Part shown: piece after piece, positions 47,043 to 58,259 of the stretch
Layout: each line of letters starts with the position of its first letter
How positions within the stretch are numbered: the stretch's first letter is position 1
NCBI GenBank assembly: GCA_028023455.1
Contig: JAQFVV010006197.1
Location: forward strand, 17,665,254 to 17,729,253
Direction of reading: 5' to 3'
Length of the DNA: 64,000 nt
From: Epiperipatus broadwayi
Taxonomy: Eukaryota > Onychophora > Udeonychophora > Euonychophora > Peripatidae
Position numbers and translations under genes: made by a program
Notes under the pieces: generated by a model
What the model was told of the DNA's origin: nothing
The model's database searches: none
What the model saw: the letters and a program-made list of their open reading frames with translations, nothing else

Positions 47043-48690
47043 ATGGAAATGGAAGATGGCAGGGAGAATACGGTGGATGGAGATGATCATACCTACTGCC
47101 AACAACAAGTAGTTTCACAAATAATGCGTAACAATACAGAAACTAGCCTAACCAATGAGTATGGACTGGACATACACCATTTAATACTGTCAGTGAATAC
47201 ATACTTGGTAATATGCAACCCAGTGCTGTCAACGAATATATGTTAATCCTCCAAAATAACACCCTGTTTCAGAAGAGCAGTATATGAATGCAAAATGAGC
47301 AGACATTGTACAATGAATGGCAGAGTGGTCAGTGATAACACACAGATGAAACAAATGATAAACAACTTGCAACAACAAATTAATGAGATGAAAATGACCT
47401 TTGGCATGCAAGAGACAACAAAGATAAAGAACAGATTTGATAATAGGGATGATGTACCACAAACATAAACCCTGATTATAATTCGGAAGAAGAAGACTTA
47501 ACTAAAGAGTCTGAATGGATAAGAGTCAAACATAAAGCCAAAAAAAGAAAAATTAATCCCACAAACTCCTTAACAGATTCTATAAATGAACAAGAGGGAA
47601 ACAATACACAAGTTCCAAAAGAAAACACTACTCAAAATGTAAACGAACAAATATTCAAAAAATCCCCAGCTCCTCCCCCAGTCATAGTAGAAAATGTTAA
47701 ATCATATGAGCAGCTATACATCAATTTAACTAAATTTGTTGGTGAAAAAGACTTCTAAGTCAAATTTATTAATGAAACAACAGCAAAAATTAATGGCATT
47801 GACTCAGATAGTTATAGAAAAATAGTGAAGTTCCTACAAGAATGTCAGTACAGCTTCCATACTTATGAAAATAAACAATGCCGACCAATACGTGTTATGG
47901 TCAAAAACTTACATCACTCATGTAAACCAGACAATATCATCAATCACATAAAAGACAAAGGATACAAAATAATTAACACAGTCAATAAACTATCCTGGAA
48001 GGAAAAAAACGCCACTGAATATGTTCATGTTGACATTTGAAAATGGGTAAGATATAGAAAAAAATCTATGGAATATCTCATATATTGGGATGCAAAGTAG
48101 AAGTGCAACCAATAAGAGGAACCAAACTAATTCCACAATGTAAGAAATGTCAATCATTTGGACATACCCAAAAATACTGTGCAAAAGACCCAAGATATGT
48201 TAAGTGCACTGGTAGACACCTAACTATAAACTGCCCAAAAACTATAGAGCAAAAACCAAAATGTGTGAACTGTGGTGGAGAGCACCCAGCTAACTATAGA
48301 GGATGCTATGTAGCAAAAGAACTGCAAAAAATCTGAAATAACAAAACTAATCAAGACCCCAAAGTGCCCAAAAAGGACATACTCATACAACAAAATTGTT
48401 TGAAAAGCTTAGGTGCAACTTATAAACCAACATACACTGAAGAAGATACTGTACAAAATGTACAAGATAATATGACCAAAGATGTACCAATGCAACAAAG
48501 TAAATTAAAAAACATAAGCATAACACGTGAACCAATATATGCAGAAATTGTGGCAGGAACAACCAAGCATACAACACAAAATATACAAAATATCGGTATC
48601 AATCAGACCCTACAACTCATCAAAATTGACAAAGCTAGAGACATCAATAGTCAGGAAAAAAAAAACATGGCCAATAATCTCAAAATAATG
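47043..48690 (+). pseudogene. LINE ORF1 (nucleic-acid-binding, zinc knuckles), broken
   Basis: Likely start MEMEDGRENT at 47043. Coding traces run through basic Lys-rich stretches (about 47470-47600) and the frame at 47825-48040 (CQYSFHTYENKQCRPIRVMV, the typical pre-knuckle domain of Jockey ORF1). The cysteine knuckles are in 48085-48336: CKKCQSFGHTQKYC, a degenerate CTGRHLTINC and CVNCGGEHPANYRGC. At least four stops or frameshifts separate the parts (for example at 47757 and 48038). It would bind element RNA. The order and spacing fit Jockey-clade ORF1 of arthropods. Confidence 0.8.
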
Positions 48691-51253
48691 GCATGAAATG
48701 CAAATGGACTGCTTAAACATCAACAAGAATTGGAAGCAGTCTTAGATATAAATAAAATCGATATGTCTAATATCAGAAACACACTTCACCAAGCAGTCAT
48801 TCATTAAATTTAGAGGATACAAATTCTACAACTCCACCCATCCAAAAAATTTGGCCAAAGGAGGAAGTACAATAATAGTGAAAGATAGTATATATATCAT
48901 AATGAAGAAATGAAATTTGAATTTAACGACATCCAAGCAGTGGCAGTCAATATTAAAATTAAAAATTATGCTGTCACAGTGGCTATATATACGCCCCCCC
49001 CCCAAACATGCAATCAAAAAAGAAAGATATTGAATTCTTCAAAAATATTGGAGATCGATTCATAGTCGGGGGTGACTTCAACGCAAAACATACGCACTGG
49101 GGATCAAGACTTATAACAACAAAGGAAAAAGAATTGCTAGGGGCAATAAATGAATATAAATGTGAAACATACTCAGCAGGAAAACCAACTTATTGGCCTG
49201 CTGATCCAGACAAAATTTCAGATCTGAAGGTAGAAGACAGTGTAGAATTGAGTTCGGACCATACTCCAATCATAATGACGAGTGAAACCACATTAAGGAA
49301 GGCAAATAACCCAACTCTGATTAATAAAAGAACAAACTGGGAGAACTTCAAACTAATACTTGAAAGCAGAATAAACCTGAAAATTCCCCTAAAAACAGAG
49401 GAACAACTGGACACAGAACTCGAAAAATTTGTGGATGATATCCAACAGGCAGCATGGCAAAGCACACCTGAAATTAAACAAAGGGTAAACGGCAACAGTT
49501 TTCCAATTGAGATATTAGAGCTAATTGCAAAAAAAAAAAGAAGTGGCAACAGACTAGGGCACTGCAAGACAAAACTACGTTTAATAGTCTTACTGCTCAA
49601 CTGAAAGAAGAAATAAAACAAATCAAAAATGATTCTATCAATGAATTTCCGAAAGAACTCACTAATGATGCTAGCACAGAATACTCATTATGGAGAGCCA
49701 CTAAGAATCTCAAAAAACCAATCAGGCAGATACCACCCATTAAAAGGTCGTATGGAACTTGGGCAAAGAGTAATGAGCAAAAGGCAATGACCGTTGCAGA
49801 CTATTTGGAAGGCGAATTTCAGCCAAATAATGGGCAGGACGAGGAAAACTTGGATAGGATTGTACAGGTAGAAGGTGAAGAAATACCTCTAACATCACCA
49901 GAAGAGGTCAGAGGAGAAATTAATTTTAATATCAATATGAAAAAAGCACCTGGGTTCGATCTCATTACAGGAGAAATTTTAAAACAATTACCAAAGAAAG
50001 CTATTATGAAACTGACCAATTTGATCAATGCAACGTTTCGCTTGAAATATGTCCCACAATTTTGGAAAGTGGCTGAGAGGTTATTATGATATTAAAGCCC
50101 GGAAAACCTCATGAAACAATATCATATTGGCTGATATCACTACTACCAATTCTATCTAAGTTGTTTGAAAAAATCCTATTAAAGAGAGTGAAACTCATAA
50201 TCGAAAATAAAAAACTTATCCCAAATCATCAATTTGGCTTTCGAAATAGACACTACACAATTGATCAGTTGCACAGAATTACAAACATAATTGAGCAGGC
50301 GCTAGAGGAAAAGAAAGTCTGCTCTGCCATGTTCTTGGATGTGGCAAAGGCATTTGACAAAGCATGGCATAAAAGCCTAATATATAAACTTGGGAAGCTT
50401 CTCCCTGCACAGTATACAGAAATACTACAATCCTATATACTAGGGAGATATTTCAGGATCAAACAGGAAGATACCTATTCCAACCTAAGAAAAACCCAGG
50501 CCAGTGTACCACAAGGAAGTGTATTGGGACCGGTACTGTATCTATTGTACACTAGTGATAGAGATAGTACTGTTGCTACATTTGCAGATGATATTGTATT
50601 CCTGGCGGTTACGGGAAACTGTGTGGAATCAACAAAAAAACTACAAATTGCTACTATCGAGATACATCACTGGACCCAGAAATGGCGAATAAAACTTAAT
50701 GAAAATAAATCTAGGCATGTAGATTTCACCAACAAAAAGGATGAACACAGTCCTGTATACATAGGTCAACAAGTTATTCCTCGTGGTAATACAGCCAAAT
50801 ATCTGGGCACAACACTAGACGCTAAACTCCGGTGGAAACATGTCAAAAATAAACAAGTAGAGCTAAATATAAAGTATAGGAAGATGTACTGGCTAATGAA
50901 TCAACATTCAGTGTTGTCAATACACAATAAAATATTGCTTTACAAACAAGTCTTCAAACCAGTATGGACTTATGGTATACAGCTATGGGGCTGTACCTGC
51001 CAGAGCAACAAAAACATCATACAGAGATTTCAAAATAAAGTACTACAGTGCCCCCTGGTACATACAAAATGACAATTTACACAAGGACATTGGGATGGAA
51101 ACAGTAAATCAAGTAATTGAAAAAATAGCTCAAAAACATGAAAATAAAGTTCACAAGCATGTTAATGCCAAGGCTCATAAACTTCTAAACAAAGAAGGCA
51201 TGGTTAGAAGACCGAAAAGAGTCAAGCCTCTTGATCTGGTGAAATCTAGCTAA
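48688..51253 (+). pseudogene. LINE ORF2: endonuclease and reverse transcriptase, broken
   Basis: Starts at 48688 as M-A-stop-NANGLLKHQQELE, where the stop replaces the conserved Trp of the endonuclease start. A frameshift near 48770 hides ISETHFTKQ. The frame 49008-49604 holds GGDFNAKH and SDHTPI of the apurinic endonuclease fold, with a deletion before VEDSVELSSDH. Frames 49787-50089 and 50086-51072 carry the reverse transcriptase: QFGFRNRHYT, FLDVAKAFDKAWH, SVPQGSVLGPVLYLL and the catalytic FADD at about 50583. The C-terminal tail (APWYIQND... LLNKEGM) is read in another frame to 51253. Known: Jockey clade targets DNA by endonuclease nicking. This copy cannot encode a full protein. Confidence 0.88.
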
Positions 51254-51548
51254 ACATAATAATGCTTAAGTACACAATAATAAAGTGTATTAGTTGACAA
51301 ATAAAACTAGTTAATTGTCACTGGATAAGTACTAGCATTTAGAACTCTGATCTTACAGTTAGAGATAAATTGCTAATTGGTTATGACCAGATCGCAATAA
51401 CCTTTAATAACTAAAAAAAAAAGTGATTTGCGGACAAATGCAATCATTAAAATTTGTTTGCAGATCACGTGGACCCGGTACGTTAAAGATCGCAAGATTA
51501 GATTGATATGCCTTCAGGGTAATACGTCATCGGTTGAATAATACTAAA

Positions 51549-51837
51549 GACGCAGATCACATGATGCATTCAGGGTAGTGCGTCATCGGTTGGAAAATAC
51601 TAGATAATCGGTGAAAGATGACCCTCGGGCAGATAACGAGCACCACCACCATGTTTGTTGGTCCTGAAAAAAGTACAAAATAAAAAAAAATGTACATGCA
51701 AGAAAATAGTATATATGACTTAATAGTACATAATATAAGTCAAAATAATTTTGAAATTGAAAAAAAATTCACTTGCCTATACGTACATAATATACGTCAA
51801 AATAATTTTGAAATTGTAAAAAAAATGTTAAAGGTTT
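51549..51837. other. Duplicated Merlin terminus and spacer
   Basis: Contains a second partial terminus (GCAGATCAC, CATTCAGGGTAGTGCGTCAT at 51553-51593), a diverged tandem copy of the MITE's right end, then a short repeated AATAATTTTGAAATTG (about 51744 and 51800). No gene. Confidence 0.5.
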
Positions 51838-52350
51838 ACTGATGTGATGTATTATGGCTTCTCCTTAAACAAAGTCAAGAATATCCCAGCAATCATGCCC
51901 AGATAAACCTGTTAGCCACTTTATTTTACATTCCCCGCTCTAAATTTACCCATAATTTGATCTATCCCATTTCCACAACATAATCTTTGTCTACTCTATA
52001 ACCTTTATATCTAAATTCCCCTTATCTTTTCCCAAACCCAGCATAAAAACCAATAATTCACTTTCTGTATAATCACTCTTTTCATATTTATTTTTCCACA
52101 ACTTCAGTATATGTACCCTTTCTGTTTTCAAACATTTACATTAAATTAACGAATGCCTAATATTTTCTATTCCTTCCTTACATAATTTACAAAATAAATC
52201 ACCCATATTTTTCCATTTACATGTATATTCTTTTGTAGCTAAAGATCCCGTTCGGGCCTTAAACAATAAACCACTTTCCTTACTATTATCATATATTAAC
52301 TCACACGATGAAAACAAAGCTCTGCTAATGCCACATTGGAATTTCAGCTT
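51838..52350 (-). pseudogene. LINE 3' end fragment with C-terminal zinc-finger-like tail
   Basis: On the - strand, 52330 down to 52141 encodes FKARTGSLATKEYTCKWKN and FCKLCKEGIENIRHSL, typical of the C-terminal Cys/His tail after reverse transcriptase in several LINE clades (zf-RVT-like). Downstream to 51838 the sequence matches the 3' tail at 25066. It is joined directly and in frame to the end of a Merlin transposase fragment, so it looks like a 5'-truncated LINE insertion into that gene. No target duplication was identified. Confidence 0.55.
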
Positions 52351-52912
52351 ACGCTTTGCTCTCATCCACATGTTTTCAATATTCTGGCTGTGTATGTCTC
52401 GGTCTTCGGGATCCACGAAGTTTTCCTGATAAAATGACCCGCTGTATCAGGCCCTCCAGTGTATCAGCCGTCCTGTCTGCCACTTCTATCAAGAAGCACT
52501 TTCTTGATGCTCTCTCTATGACGCCAAACACCCGATGACCTGTCCGCATAGCCCCCCTGTGATATTTTCGGTAGAAATAGTAGGTTTCGTCTATTTCGAC
52601 GATTAATGGCTTCCCATTGTCATCAAATCCACGCATATTCCATTCTTCTGCCAGAATAGCAGCAACGCTTAAAATTTCACTATAAGGTACTAAGCATGTA
52701 GCAGACATCTTTTGTAACTATAAAACTATAAACGTATGCGTGTAATTCGCGCCGTTGAACACATAAGGTGTCTTTTTTTTTTGCAACATGTGCTATAAAT
52801 GTAGTTATTTTAAATTCTTAAGTTGTAGACAGTGTACGCACATTATTTCAGATGGCTGGGCTGCGTACAATAACATCAGCAGTCTCCAACTTCCTAGTCT
52901 GTATAGGACGTA
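52340..52912 (-). pseudogene. Scrambled Merlin transposase pseudogene
   Basis: On the - strand 52708-52376 encodes the middle of a Merlin (IS1016/ISXO2-like) transposase: IVEIDETYYFYRKY with the first catalytic Asp, then GVIERASRKCFLIEVADRTA. A frame change follows and 52440-52345 gives ENFVDPEDRDIHSQNIENMW with the catalytic Glu region. The segment with the second Asp is missing between them. It is found instead on the + strand at about 52839-52910, reading IISDGWAAYNNI (Asp codon 52851-52853). The N-terminal zinc ribbon is absent. The gene is therefore truncated, deleted and locally inverted, or built from two copies. Confidence 0.75.
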
Positions 52913-53230
52913 ATTATATTTAAAAAGGTAAATGTTTTTTTAATTAATGTCGTGTAATTAATCCAACATTCAAAAGGTATTTTTTATTATTATTATCTTT
53001 TACATTTGATTAAATTTTAATTTATTTGTAATATAATAACATACATGTCAGATTCTCAAGCAATTTAGTTTAAATTTTAAACAATAGAGGGCAAACAACC
53101 ATAGACCGTTATAGTGAACTTTTACCCATGATTTTTATGTTGTGGTCGCTAAAGTAAACCTTTACCATAATTTTATACAGAAAGTTTTTTTTTATAATAA
53201 ATTATATTATAATTAAATATAGACATTAAG

Positions 53231-53548
53231 TTGTTAATATTTCTGCAATTATCAAACTTACACTTAATTACTTTTAATTTCTAAATCTTTCTTTTTTTAA
53301 AAAAAAAATTTGCAATATAGAGTACCTTTTTAAATTACCAATTGCATGTTAAAGGCCGCCATTAATGCCAGATTCGCATTAAATCGGGGAAAGTGTTCTT
53401 TATTTGTCTATTTATTTTGAATTTACAAAAAAAATTTTGTTAATATTTCTGGAATTATATCAAACTTATACTTAATTACTTTTAATTTCTAAATATTTTT
53501 TTAAAAAAAAAATTTGCAATATACAGAGTATTTTTTAAAATTATTAAA
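53231..53548. repeat. Direct repeat of about 110 bp
   Basis: 53231-53340 and 53438-53548 are direct copies (GTTAATATTTCTGCAATTAT..., ACTTTTAATTTCTAAAT, TTTGCAATATA), about 207 bp apart, just downstream of the intact Merlin gene. No gene in 52913-53627. Confidence 0.7.
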
Positions 53549-53627
53549 TGTACCCTTACCAAAATAATATACATCGAAATGGCATTATTTATTAGAAACA
53601 ATAATGAAAATTACTTACAAATAGCGT

Positions 53628-54521
53628 TCACTGCGGTGGACTGAATTGGGATATGTGCTCCAAAATCGCAGCGAAAGGATCAGCTTTATATGACCGCCTC
53701 CACATAAACTCACTCAAATATGAGTCCAGGTGCTGACGTGCTGTACCCCTGTGTTTTTTATTGCGCCATTTGACCAAACCCCAAAACAACCTTTCAATAT
53801 TTTGTGTATGTACACCACTTGGGTCTACGAAGTTGTATGTGTGATTAAGTCGATGGTGTTCGTATCCAGCCTCAGTTAACTCTTCGCTCTTATATCCTTT
53901 CCAGCAGTCGCTGTAGATGGTCGAGCCTTGGTGCACATTTTGTAAAATTTCTTGCATGAACGTGGACGCAGTTCTATCTTTAATGGCTACAATAAAGCAT
54001 TCATCAGTTTCTCTGCATATGCCACCAAATAGCCATTGCTGTGGCAGGACTCTTCCGCCGTTGTTCTTCCGCTTTGTAAACATGCTTTCGTCAATCTCGA
54101 CAATTGTGTTGGGACCTCCGATTTTACGCCTTTCATTTCTTAACAATCTCCATGTACACACTTCGCGGAGGTAGTTGTTCCAATCCACAACAGTTTTTTC
54201 GGACATATACAATTGCTCCCCACAAAATGCTATGGATGTTAATTCTTTGGACCAACTGTATATGAAACGTACAGCGGTGACGAAAGTAATTTTGGAGCCC
54301 TCGAACCACGTGCCTTTTCTTATTGCGATTTGGGACAGACAATCTTTCAAATTGCATCGCCATTGCTTCACCGAATTGGGTCCCGAATTATGAACATACT
54401 TTTTCATTTCATGGCCATTTTGACAGAGTTTCCTTTTGGGGAGAAGTCCATGGTCTTGTAAGAAAATGATCGCTTCTTCCTCGGTACTCGGCAAATCCCA
54501 TAATGTGGTAGATTCAGCCAT
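53628..54521 (-). CDS. Merlin (IS1016/ISXO2-like) DDE transposase, uninterrupted
   Basis: 297 codons from MAESTTLWDLP to stop, the longest clean non-host frame besides the LINE. It has the Merlin layout: a zinc ribbon at about residues 33-85 (CQNGHEM ... WRCNLKDC, then GTWFEGSK), a helix-turn-helix-like stretch, and a DDE catalytic core. The first Asp is in TIVEIDESMF (about 143), the second in TIYSDCWKGY (about 202), and the Glu in VHTQNIERLFWGLVKW (about 240). NFVDPSG precedes the Glu as in relatives. All catalytic positions are present, so activity is possible. The 5' side reaches a CGTCATCGGTTG terminus at 54879. The matching left terminus is unclear. Distinct subfamily from the pseudogene at 52340. 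Confidence 0.93.
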   Translation of the reverse strand: MAESTTLWDLPSTEEEAIIFLQDHGLLPKRKLCQNGHEMKKYVHNSGPNSVKQWRCNLKDCLSQIAIRKGTWFEGSKITFVTAVRFIYSWSKELTSIAFCGEQLYMSEKTVVDWNNYLREVCTWRLLRNERRKIGGPNTIVEIDESMFTKRKNNGGRVLPQQWLFGGICRETDECFIVAIKDRTASTFMQEILQNVHQGSTIYSDCWKGYKSEELTEAGYEHHRLNHTYNFVDPSGVHTQNIERLFWGLVKWRNKKHRGTARQHLDSYLSEFMWRRSYKADPFAAILEHISQFSPPQ

Positions 54522-54552
54522 CTCAAAGAAAAAATCAGTTTTAAAAATATAG

Positions 54553-54675
54553 AATCACTTTAAAAATAAACGGAAATATTGTAAATCTCAAAGTAGAAGT
54601 AGCAAAAAATCACTGTAAAAATAAACGGAAATATTGCAAAAAATCACTAAAAATAAACGGAAATGTTATAGATCT
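54553..54675. repeat. Three copies of an AAAAATAAACGGAAAT motif upstream of the Merlin gene
   Basis: Short direct repeats of the type TCACT...AAAAATAAACGGAAATATTG within the 5' leader of the transposase gene, spaced about 30-60 bp. Possibly transposase-binding or promoter repeats, by position only. Confidence 0.6.
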
Positions 54676-54878
54676 CAAAAAACCACTGTGACGCCGTAGA
54701 TAGCAAAATCACAATAGACGGACGAATGAAAAAATTTCCCAAAGCTCTCTCCGATTTTCTCGCGGGTCAAAAATATGGACTCTCCCATCGATTAATCATG
54801 CCAGTGTCTTGGTTGCCATGACAACATTGTCATGTTATCATCGACGACGTCTAGCGGAAGGAAAGTTGCTAAGTGTAA

Positions 54879-54892
54879 TACGTCATCGGTTG
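54879..54892. repeat. Right-hand Merlin terminus
   Basis: TACGTCATCGGTTG, identical to the core of the inverted repeats at 46699 (complement) and 51523, lies 358 bp upstream of the transposase start codon. Confidence 0.6.
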
Positions 54893-55924
54893 AAATATGC
54901 TGTTCACATAATTATCAGGATTCAATGTCAATTTGATTGCATCTGATAAGAAGAAAAATTTTTATTAAGGATGATTGATTGAATTCATTATCATTTGGCG
55001 TAAATCAGCAATGAAATGTAAGAAAATATTACAAAATAAATTATATTTGATTGCATTGTAAAAAAATGATTAAAGACTTTAAAAGTGTATAATTGGTATT
55101 ATATAGTGATATGTATTTCACATTGTCATATACATATTAATAATGTAAAAGTTTTATTAAAGTTTATGATGTAATTTTAAATATCATGATGCTAAAATAA
55201 ACCATGTTAAGAGATGATAAACTAACAACCTACCCCCAGTGATGATCAAGTATTGTTTCTTGGTCACAACACCTTACCTTATTGCCTAATTATCTAAGAC
55301 TCTTTGGGAAGAGAAGAGAATAAATAGTTAATAGCAAATTAATATTTTATTTTGTGGTGTGTACATTTCATAACTGAATAACATTTTGTGTTGTTTTTAT
55401 AAATTGTGCATAAATAAATTAACTGAACAGTGACGTGTGGTTTAGTTTATAGATCTCAGAGTTAAATGTTCTGGATTGATTAAATGTTAGATACTTTTTT
55501 TAAAAAAAACAAACAAATTATTTGAATGGAACCTTTTATGCTTAATCTAACATTTATCTATAACATGGCTTATCAATCAACTGATTATATTCATTTGAGA
55601 ACTTGTACACTCAACTCAATACTTTTGTATTTGAATGTGACATGATCTATTAATAAATTGACCATATAATGAAGTAATTGATAGGTCATTCAAATGCTAA
55701 AATGTTGCATTGATCATAAAAGTTTTATTTAAATGACTTGATACATTCAAATGACTGATTTTTTTTTTTTTTACATGAATTGTAATTTATAGATAGTTTA
55801 GTGGAGGATAGATACTTAGATATTAATCTTGTTAGATTGTAGAAACTCTAACAATTTTATATATTTCTGCATGCAAATTTGATATTTTTCTTTATTAGTG
55901 AAATATTTTCTATTATTTTTAAAG
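54893..55924. other. NRAMP intron before the helix 2-3 exon: no feature
   Basis: AT-rich intron; polypyrimidine and AAAG acceptor at its end. No other feature seen. Confidence 0.5.
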
Positions 55925-56151
55925 TTACTATGGATATTAATGTCTGCAACTATCATGGGTCTCCTTCTGCAAAGGTTAGCTGCGAGATTGGGTGTTGTAT
56001 CAGGAATGCATCTCGCTGAAGTCTGTTACCGGTTTTATCCCAAAGTGCCAAGAATCATATTATGGATCATGGTTGAAATAGCCATTATTGGCTCTGATAT
56101 GCAGGAAGTCATAGGAACTGCTATTGCTTTCTACTTGATTTCACTTAAAAA
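55925..56151 (+). CDS. Mvl: NRAMP transporter exon with helices 2 and 3
   Basis: A 227-bp exon (75 codons plus 2 bases) after a TTTTTAAAG acceptor and before a consensus GTAAGT donor. It starts [18 protein letters not shown], which continues the preceding exon in frame as expected for DMT1-type proteins. It continues through [15 protein letters not shown] (loop and start of helix 3) and [10 protein letters not shown] to [19 protein letters not shown], the strongly conserved helix-3 block. No stops or frameshifts are seen and selection appears intact. The next expected exon (IPLWGG-type start) was not found before the window end, so the gene continues to the right. The helix-6 metal-binding segment and the later transport signature are outside the window. 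Confidence 0.95.
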
Positions 56152-58240
56152 GTAAGTTATTTGCTAAATGTTTGTACCTTTAATTAATAATGTACAAAAT
56201 AATTGTCATTTACTTCTTTCTGATAAATATTAAAATCTGTTTAGGGTAAGAGTATAATTTCTATTTGTTTTTTTAAATAAATGCTAATTCTTCATTTCAG
56301 CCTGAGTTATTCAAAATATGATTCAAAAGATCTAGATAACTTAGTAGTATCCCTTCTTATTGTTCACAAGGCATAATGAAATCCTGGGATTTGAATGAAG
56401 TAGTCTTTCAATCTGACTAAACGAAAATAAAAACTGATTTTTTTATATCCAAAACTTAATTCTTTCCTGAACCTCATTTTAATTCTTTTTTTTTTTTAAA
56501 TCAAATTTGCATATCATTTTGCTTAGAAGCAAAAAATTAAAAAAAATTTTTTTATTGAAATGAATAATGGATTGTTTATTTCAATTTATTCACAATAATG
56601 TGATGATCTTAATTAAATTCTTTGTTTATATAATAAAGTTGATCTCTCTTTTTTTTAAAATAAATATTAACATGAAGTTTTGACATTAATGGCAGGAACA
56701 TAAAGCTACGCAGCATAATATTAGTTAATGTAATTTATATATACCAAGTATTTTCATCACATAAGAAATATTTAAGATTATCTGGCTTTTATGCAATTTT
56801 CAATTGTAGTATGATAGTTGCTTCTATCTCATATTTGGTTGTCTTCTTCCATTTTTATTAATATTTGTTACAAATGTTGCATATATTACCTCTGGTATTC
56901 TGAATATATTCAGAACAATGTGGATAACAGATTGTTTTTTTATTAAATAATAAAAAATACAATTTGGTGAAAAAAAACCTAATTTGGTTTAACATATATA
57001 TTTATGCTTATTTAAAACATGACATTCATGTTTTTGTTTATAATTGTGCAATCTTTAAGCTGATTTTTGTTTCAATCTTTCCTCTGTTTTTCTTTTATTG
57101 TATATATATATAATGTTTTATATCCACTTAAGCTTGTTTCTAACTTATACCTGTAATGTTCTTCAGCTACATTCAGACTAGCCATTTTAAGAGTAAACTC
57201 ATTGTAAAATTGCTATAAATATTTTATAGTGTTTTTTAAATAAATAAAAACAAAAAAACATTGCAAATGTACTTTCCAGTGGCTGAGATTCTTTTCTAAC
57301 CAGATATGACAGCTTCATTTCTTTTTCAAAATAAAATTCACTACTTAATATAAATAATTACAATAATCAAGAACTAAATAAAATTTTAAAAATAAGTCAT
57401 TTTTATTGCAATATATATATAATATTTTACTTAAGAAGATGTTTTTCTGAGATAATTATAATTTCCTTTTTCTTTCAGAATAACCTGGAATGATATTGTG
57501 GAATGACATTGTGTCCATTTTTTTTCTTTTATGATTTTAAGCCTTGTTAATATTTTTTATTGTACTAGATAGCTATTCATAGCTTTAGGTTTTACATTTA
57601 ATTTTTTTTTCTGGATGGTTTATTATATCCTTCACGGAAATCTTACTAATAGTAAGAAGAGTTAAAAGAAAAGTTTGAGTACTAAATTAAAACACTGACT
57701 GCAACAGTTCTTTTCAATTGACTTTACTGAGATTTTGTAATCTTAGTTGGAATCCATCCAGAAATCTTTAATTTTTCAATCCACTTATATCATTACCAAC
57801 TAAATTGCCCATAACTTTCATTTCAAATACCTAACTGCAATTTTTCTTTTTCTGCAGTGTCATGACTGAATTAGTTGTATACATATTGAAGCAATGGATC
57901 TGAAGTCCGATCCATGCTTCACAGCCTCCTATAAACTTAATTAGTATTATAGACCTGAATTAAGTTTGTAGTCCAATATCAGCAGGGTTTTGCCTTAAAG
58001 TTAAAATTAATTACATGTATATAATTTGGATTTGCATTTAACTATTTCATTGTAAATAAATTCTATGTCAAGATTAAATTTCTGTTAATAAAAATTACTT
58101 GTAAAACCTATTAGTCAAACATATATATACATCAAGCGTATATATATATATATGAGTTAATGCAAAATTCTGTTGAAATAAAATGCTTATTTTATTAAAA
58201 GAAATAAGAATGTATTTTTCTTTTTAAATCTTGTTAAAAT
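56152..58240. other. NRAMP intron after the helix 2-3 exon, first part: no feature
   Basis: AT-rich; no exon with the expected IPLWGG start, and no recognisable repeat. Confidence 0.5.
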
Positions 58241-58259
58241 ATTTAGTATGATTTGATTT

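Larger units (their letters stand above)
46774..51420 (+). mobile_element. Jockey-clade LINE, full length with 11-bp duplication
   Basis: AAGTGATTTGC occurs at 46763-46773 and 51421-51431, bracketing 4.6 kb that ends in an A-run (51413-51420). Inside are, in order, a 5' untranslated region, an ORF1 with CCHC knuckles, and an ORF2 with endonuclease and reverse transcriptase, all on +. Several stops and frameshifts show it is dead, although the termini are intact. It landed inside the Merlin-end MITE. Confidence 0.9.
46687..51548. mobile_element. Merlin-end MITE split by a LINE
   Basis: Terminal inverted repeats of about 60 bp: 46690-46755 (AGTATTATTCAACCGATGAC, then CCTGAAG and TCTTGCGA) and 51486-51547 (TCGCAAGA, CCTTCAGGGTAATACGTCAT, CGGTTGAATAATACT). 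Without the LINE the element is about 200 bp. The CAACCGATGACGTA core recurs in inverse sense at 51580 and 54879, next to the Merlin transposase genes, which links this MITE to that family. Confidence 0.72.

Noticed and set aside
48383-49017. Minus-strand frames over the LINE
   Set aside because: Antisense shadows of ORF1 and ORF2 coding sequence.
54133-54363. 76-codon - strand frame
   Set aside because: Alternative frame of the Merlin transposase gene.
57478-57506. Possible next NRAMP exon after a TTTCTTTCAG acceptor
   Set aside because: The translation (ITWNDIVE then stop) does not match the expected IPLWGG block and closes at once.
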